This document shows, in pieces, positions 5,848 to 6,478 of a DNA stretch of 6,478 nucleotides (position 1 is its first letter; each line of letters starts with the position of its first letter). A program made the translations under genes and the position numbers. The notes beneath the pieces were generated by a model. The model was given only the letters and a program-made list of their open reading frames with translations. It was not told the DNA's origin and made no database searches. The DNA comes from Natrialbaceae archaeon B1-Br10_E2g27 (GTDB taxonomy: Archaea; Halobacteriota; Halobacteria; Halobacteriales; Natrialbaceae): contig LKMM01000157.1 in assembly GCA_001563885.1 (NCBI GenBank), positions 1 through 6,478 on the forward strand. Direction: 5' to 3'.

Positions 5848-6129
5848 GTGTCCGGACGCGTTACCCGACTGTTGCCACACACACGCCGGGGCAAATCCGC
5901 GCTGCTGTGGGGTGGTGTTGGCTTCATGACCTTTCTGGTGCTCATCCAGGGCTATGCGCTGGTTGTCTCACCGCTCGTGACGATCGGGCAAGGCGCGGCC
6001 GTCGCGGTCGTCGTCGGGGCGGCGACGGCTGGCAGCGCCTATCTCATAGAGCACCGCATCGCCGTGTGGGCGGCCCGCCGGGCGATAGCGCGTCGGCCTG
6101 ATGAGGGCGACGGTAAAAGTAAGAGTTAA
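5848..6129 (+). CDS. Small two-helix membrane protein of unknown function, coupled to ridA
   Basis: I do not recognise this 93-residue protein. It has a short basic start (MSGRVTRLLPHTRRGKS), a hydrophobic helix at about 18-43, a second at about 46-67, then a basic stretch (HRIAVWAARRAIARR, 69-83) and a charged tail ending DEGDGKSKS. The basic residues at both ends predict that both termini are cytoplasmic, with a hairpin through the membrane. The open frame runs upstream inside ridA, but the start chosen is GTG at 5848-5850, one base after the ridA stop. Residues before it are low-complexity Ser/Pro/Arg read from the ridA sequence in another frame. The tight spacing suggests co-transcription and translational coupling with ridA. 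No clear Shine-Dalgarno is seen. Its final codons overlap the TATA-like box of the tRNA-Ser gene. Confidence 0.72.
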   Translation: MSGRVTRLLPHTRRGKSALLWGGVGFMTFLVLIQGYALVVSPLVTIGQGAAVAVVVGAATAGSAYLIEHRIAVWAARRAIARRPDEGDGKSKS

Positions 6130-6130
6130 A
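6125..6130 (+). promoter_or_regulatory. Putative TATA box of tRNA-Ser, overlapping a stop codon
   Basis: GTTAAA is centred about 29 bases before the first tRNA base (6157), with a purine-rich AAAAGTAAG stretch (6115-6123) just upstream where a TFB recognition element would lie. The TAA stop of the small membrane protein (6127-6129) is inside the box. Confidence 0.5.
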
Positions 6131-6156
6131 CGACCGACGCGGCTACGTTCACTCGA

Positions 6157-6237
6157 GCCAGGATGGCCGAACGGTAAGGCGCACGCCTGGAAAGCGTGTT
6201 CCCTTTGGGATTCTGGGTTCAAATCCCAGTCCTGGCG
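6157..6237 (+). tRNA. tRNA-Ser, anticodon GGA
   Basis: The cloverleaf can be folded by hand. The acceptor stem GCCAGGA (6157-6163) pairs with TCCTGGC (6230-6236), with discriminator G at 6237. The D-arm is GCC/GGC (6166-6168/6178-6180). The anticodon stem CACGC/GCGTG (6182-6186/6194-6198) flanks the loop CTGGAAA with anticodon GGA (6189-6191), reading UCC and UCU. A long variable arm with TCCC/GGGA (6200-6203/6207-6210) marks it as a class II, serine-type tRNA. The T-arm CTGGG/CCCAG flanks TTCAAAT. CCA is not encoded, as usual in haloarchaea, so it must be added after transcription. No intron is present. Confidence 0.96.
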
Positions 6238-6239
6238 TA

Positions 6240-6266
6240 CGAGGAACGAGCAAAAGGAGTTCCTCG
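6240..6266. terminator. 8-bp hairpin just after tRNA-Ser, possible terminator or processing element
   Basis: CGAGGAAC (6240-6247) and GTTCCTCG (6259-6266) form a perfect 8-bp stem around an 11-base loop, starting two bases after the tRNA ends. The tRNA gene and the HalOD1 gene converge here, so it could stop or protect both transcripts. No T-tract follows on the plus strand, so termination is uncertain. Confidence 0.35.
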
Positions 6267-6275
6267 AGGTGCCAA

Positions 6276-6288
6276 ACGGCGGAGCCGT
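6276..6288. repeat. Small GC-rich hairpin in the convergent gap
   Basis: ACGGC (6276-6280), a GGA loop, then GCCGT (6284-6288) form a 5-bp stem. It lies between the tRNA-proximal hairpin and the stop of the HalOD1 gene. It may be part of a paired terminator structure, but it is short enough to be chance in GC-rich DNA. Confidence 0.25.
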
Positions 6289-6305
6289 GAGCGTATCAGT
6301 AACGA

Positions 6306-6478
6306 TCAATCGTCGTTGTCCGTCAGTTCAATATCGCCTTTGCTGTCGACTATGACGGAGTAGCCGGCGTACTCGAGGGTGATCTGGCCATCGGTCGTTG
6401 GTCGCCCGTCAAAGAGCCGGTTGAGCGCCGTTGGATCGACGTGCTCATAGAGGGGTGGACACTCGAGCGGGTCGACGC
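6306..6478 (-). CDS. HalOD1 output-domain protein, C-terminal part, cut by the window edge
   Basis: The last 56 codons and the TGA stop (6306-6308) are visible; the start lies beyond base 6478. The reading includes VDPLECPPLYEHVDPTALNRL, then ITLEYAGYSVIVDSKGDIEL. This fits the HalOD1 domain, a small haloarchaeal output domain with a Pro-Pro-Leu-Tyr motif, an Asp-Pro-x-x-Leu helix and a Tyr-x-Gly-Tyr strand. Family knowledge: HalOD1 occurs alone in proteins of about 80-100 residues or at the end of signalling proteins, and is thought to act in regulation. The stop comes right after an acidic end, so the domain is complete on this side. Whether other domains precede it cannot be seen. It converges on tRNA-Ser. 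Confidence 0.72.
   Translation of the reverse strand, partial: VDPLECPPLYEHVDPTALNRLFDGRPTTDGQITLEYAGYSVIVDSKGDIELTDNDD

Noticed and set aside
6101..6355. Plus-strand open frame across tRNA-Ser
   Set aside because: It runs through a complete tRNA gene and its flanking hairpins and has no domain.

Overview
The window looks like ordinary chromosome of an extremely halophilic archaeon (class Halobacteria). The evidence is: GC-rich DNA; strongly acidic proteins; several haloarchaeal protein types (DUF373, HalOD1, a PRC-barrel mini-protein); TATA-like boxes about 26-29 bases ahead of several starts, as expected for leaderless mRNAs; a tRNA-Ser with no encoded CCA; very few CTAG sites (two seen); and many CTCGAG hexamers (about 30 by hand count). 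The genus is not determined. No insertion sequence, CRISPR array, phage gene or integrase was seen.

Left block (1-2547, minus strand): three genes face left. First is a membrane signal peptide peptidase SppA (S49), then a DUF373 protein with a cytoplasmic head and a multi-pass membrane body, then the first 55 codons of a PP-loop ATPase of the diphthamide synthase (Dph6) type, cut by the window edge. The last two have their own TATA-like boxes, so this is a co-directional cluster rather than one clear operon.

Middle block (2548-4996, plus strand): a 165-base divergent promoter region separates sppA from a FemAB/BioF2-like GNAT acyltransferase of unknown substrate. Next comes a PLP-dependent threonine ammonia-lyase with a C-terminal ACT domain, behind a clear TATA box.

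Right block (4997-6478): a long nested inverted repeat lies between the threonine ammonia-lyase and a convergent 85-residue PRC-barrel-like gene. Divergent from that gene is ridA, an enamine/imine deaminase, followed after one base by a small two-helix membrane protein of unknown function. RidA is known to hydrolyse the reactive 2-aminoacrylate/2-aminocrotonate released by threonine/serine ammonia-lyases, so the lyase and RidA form a functional pair split by an opposite-strand gene. A complete tRNA-Ser(GGA) follows, with its TATA-like box over the stop codon of the small membrane protein. After two short hairpins the window ends in the C-terminal part of a HalOD1-domain protein on the minus strand.

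No clearly undescribed multi-gene system is visible. The most open points are the substrate of the FemAB-like enzyme, the small membrane protein coupled to ridA, and the DUF373 protein beside SppA.
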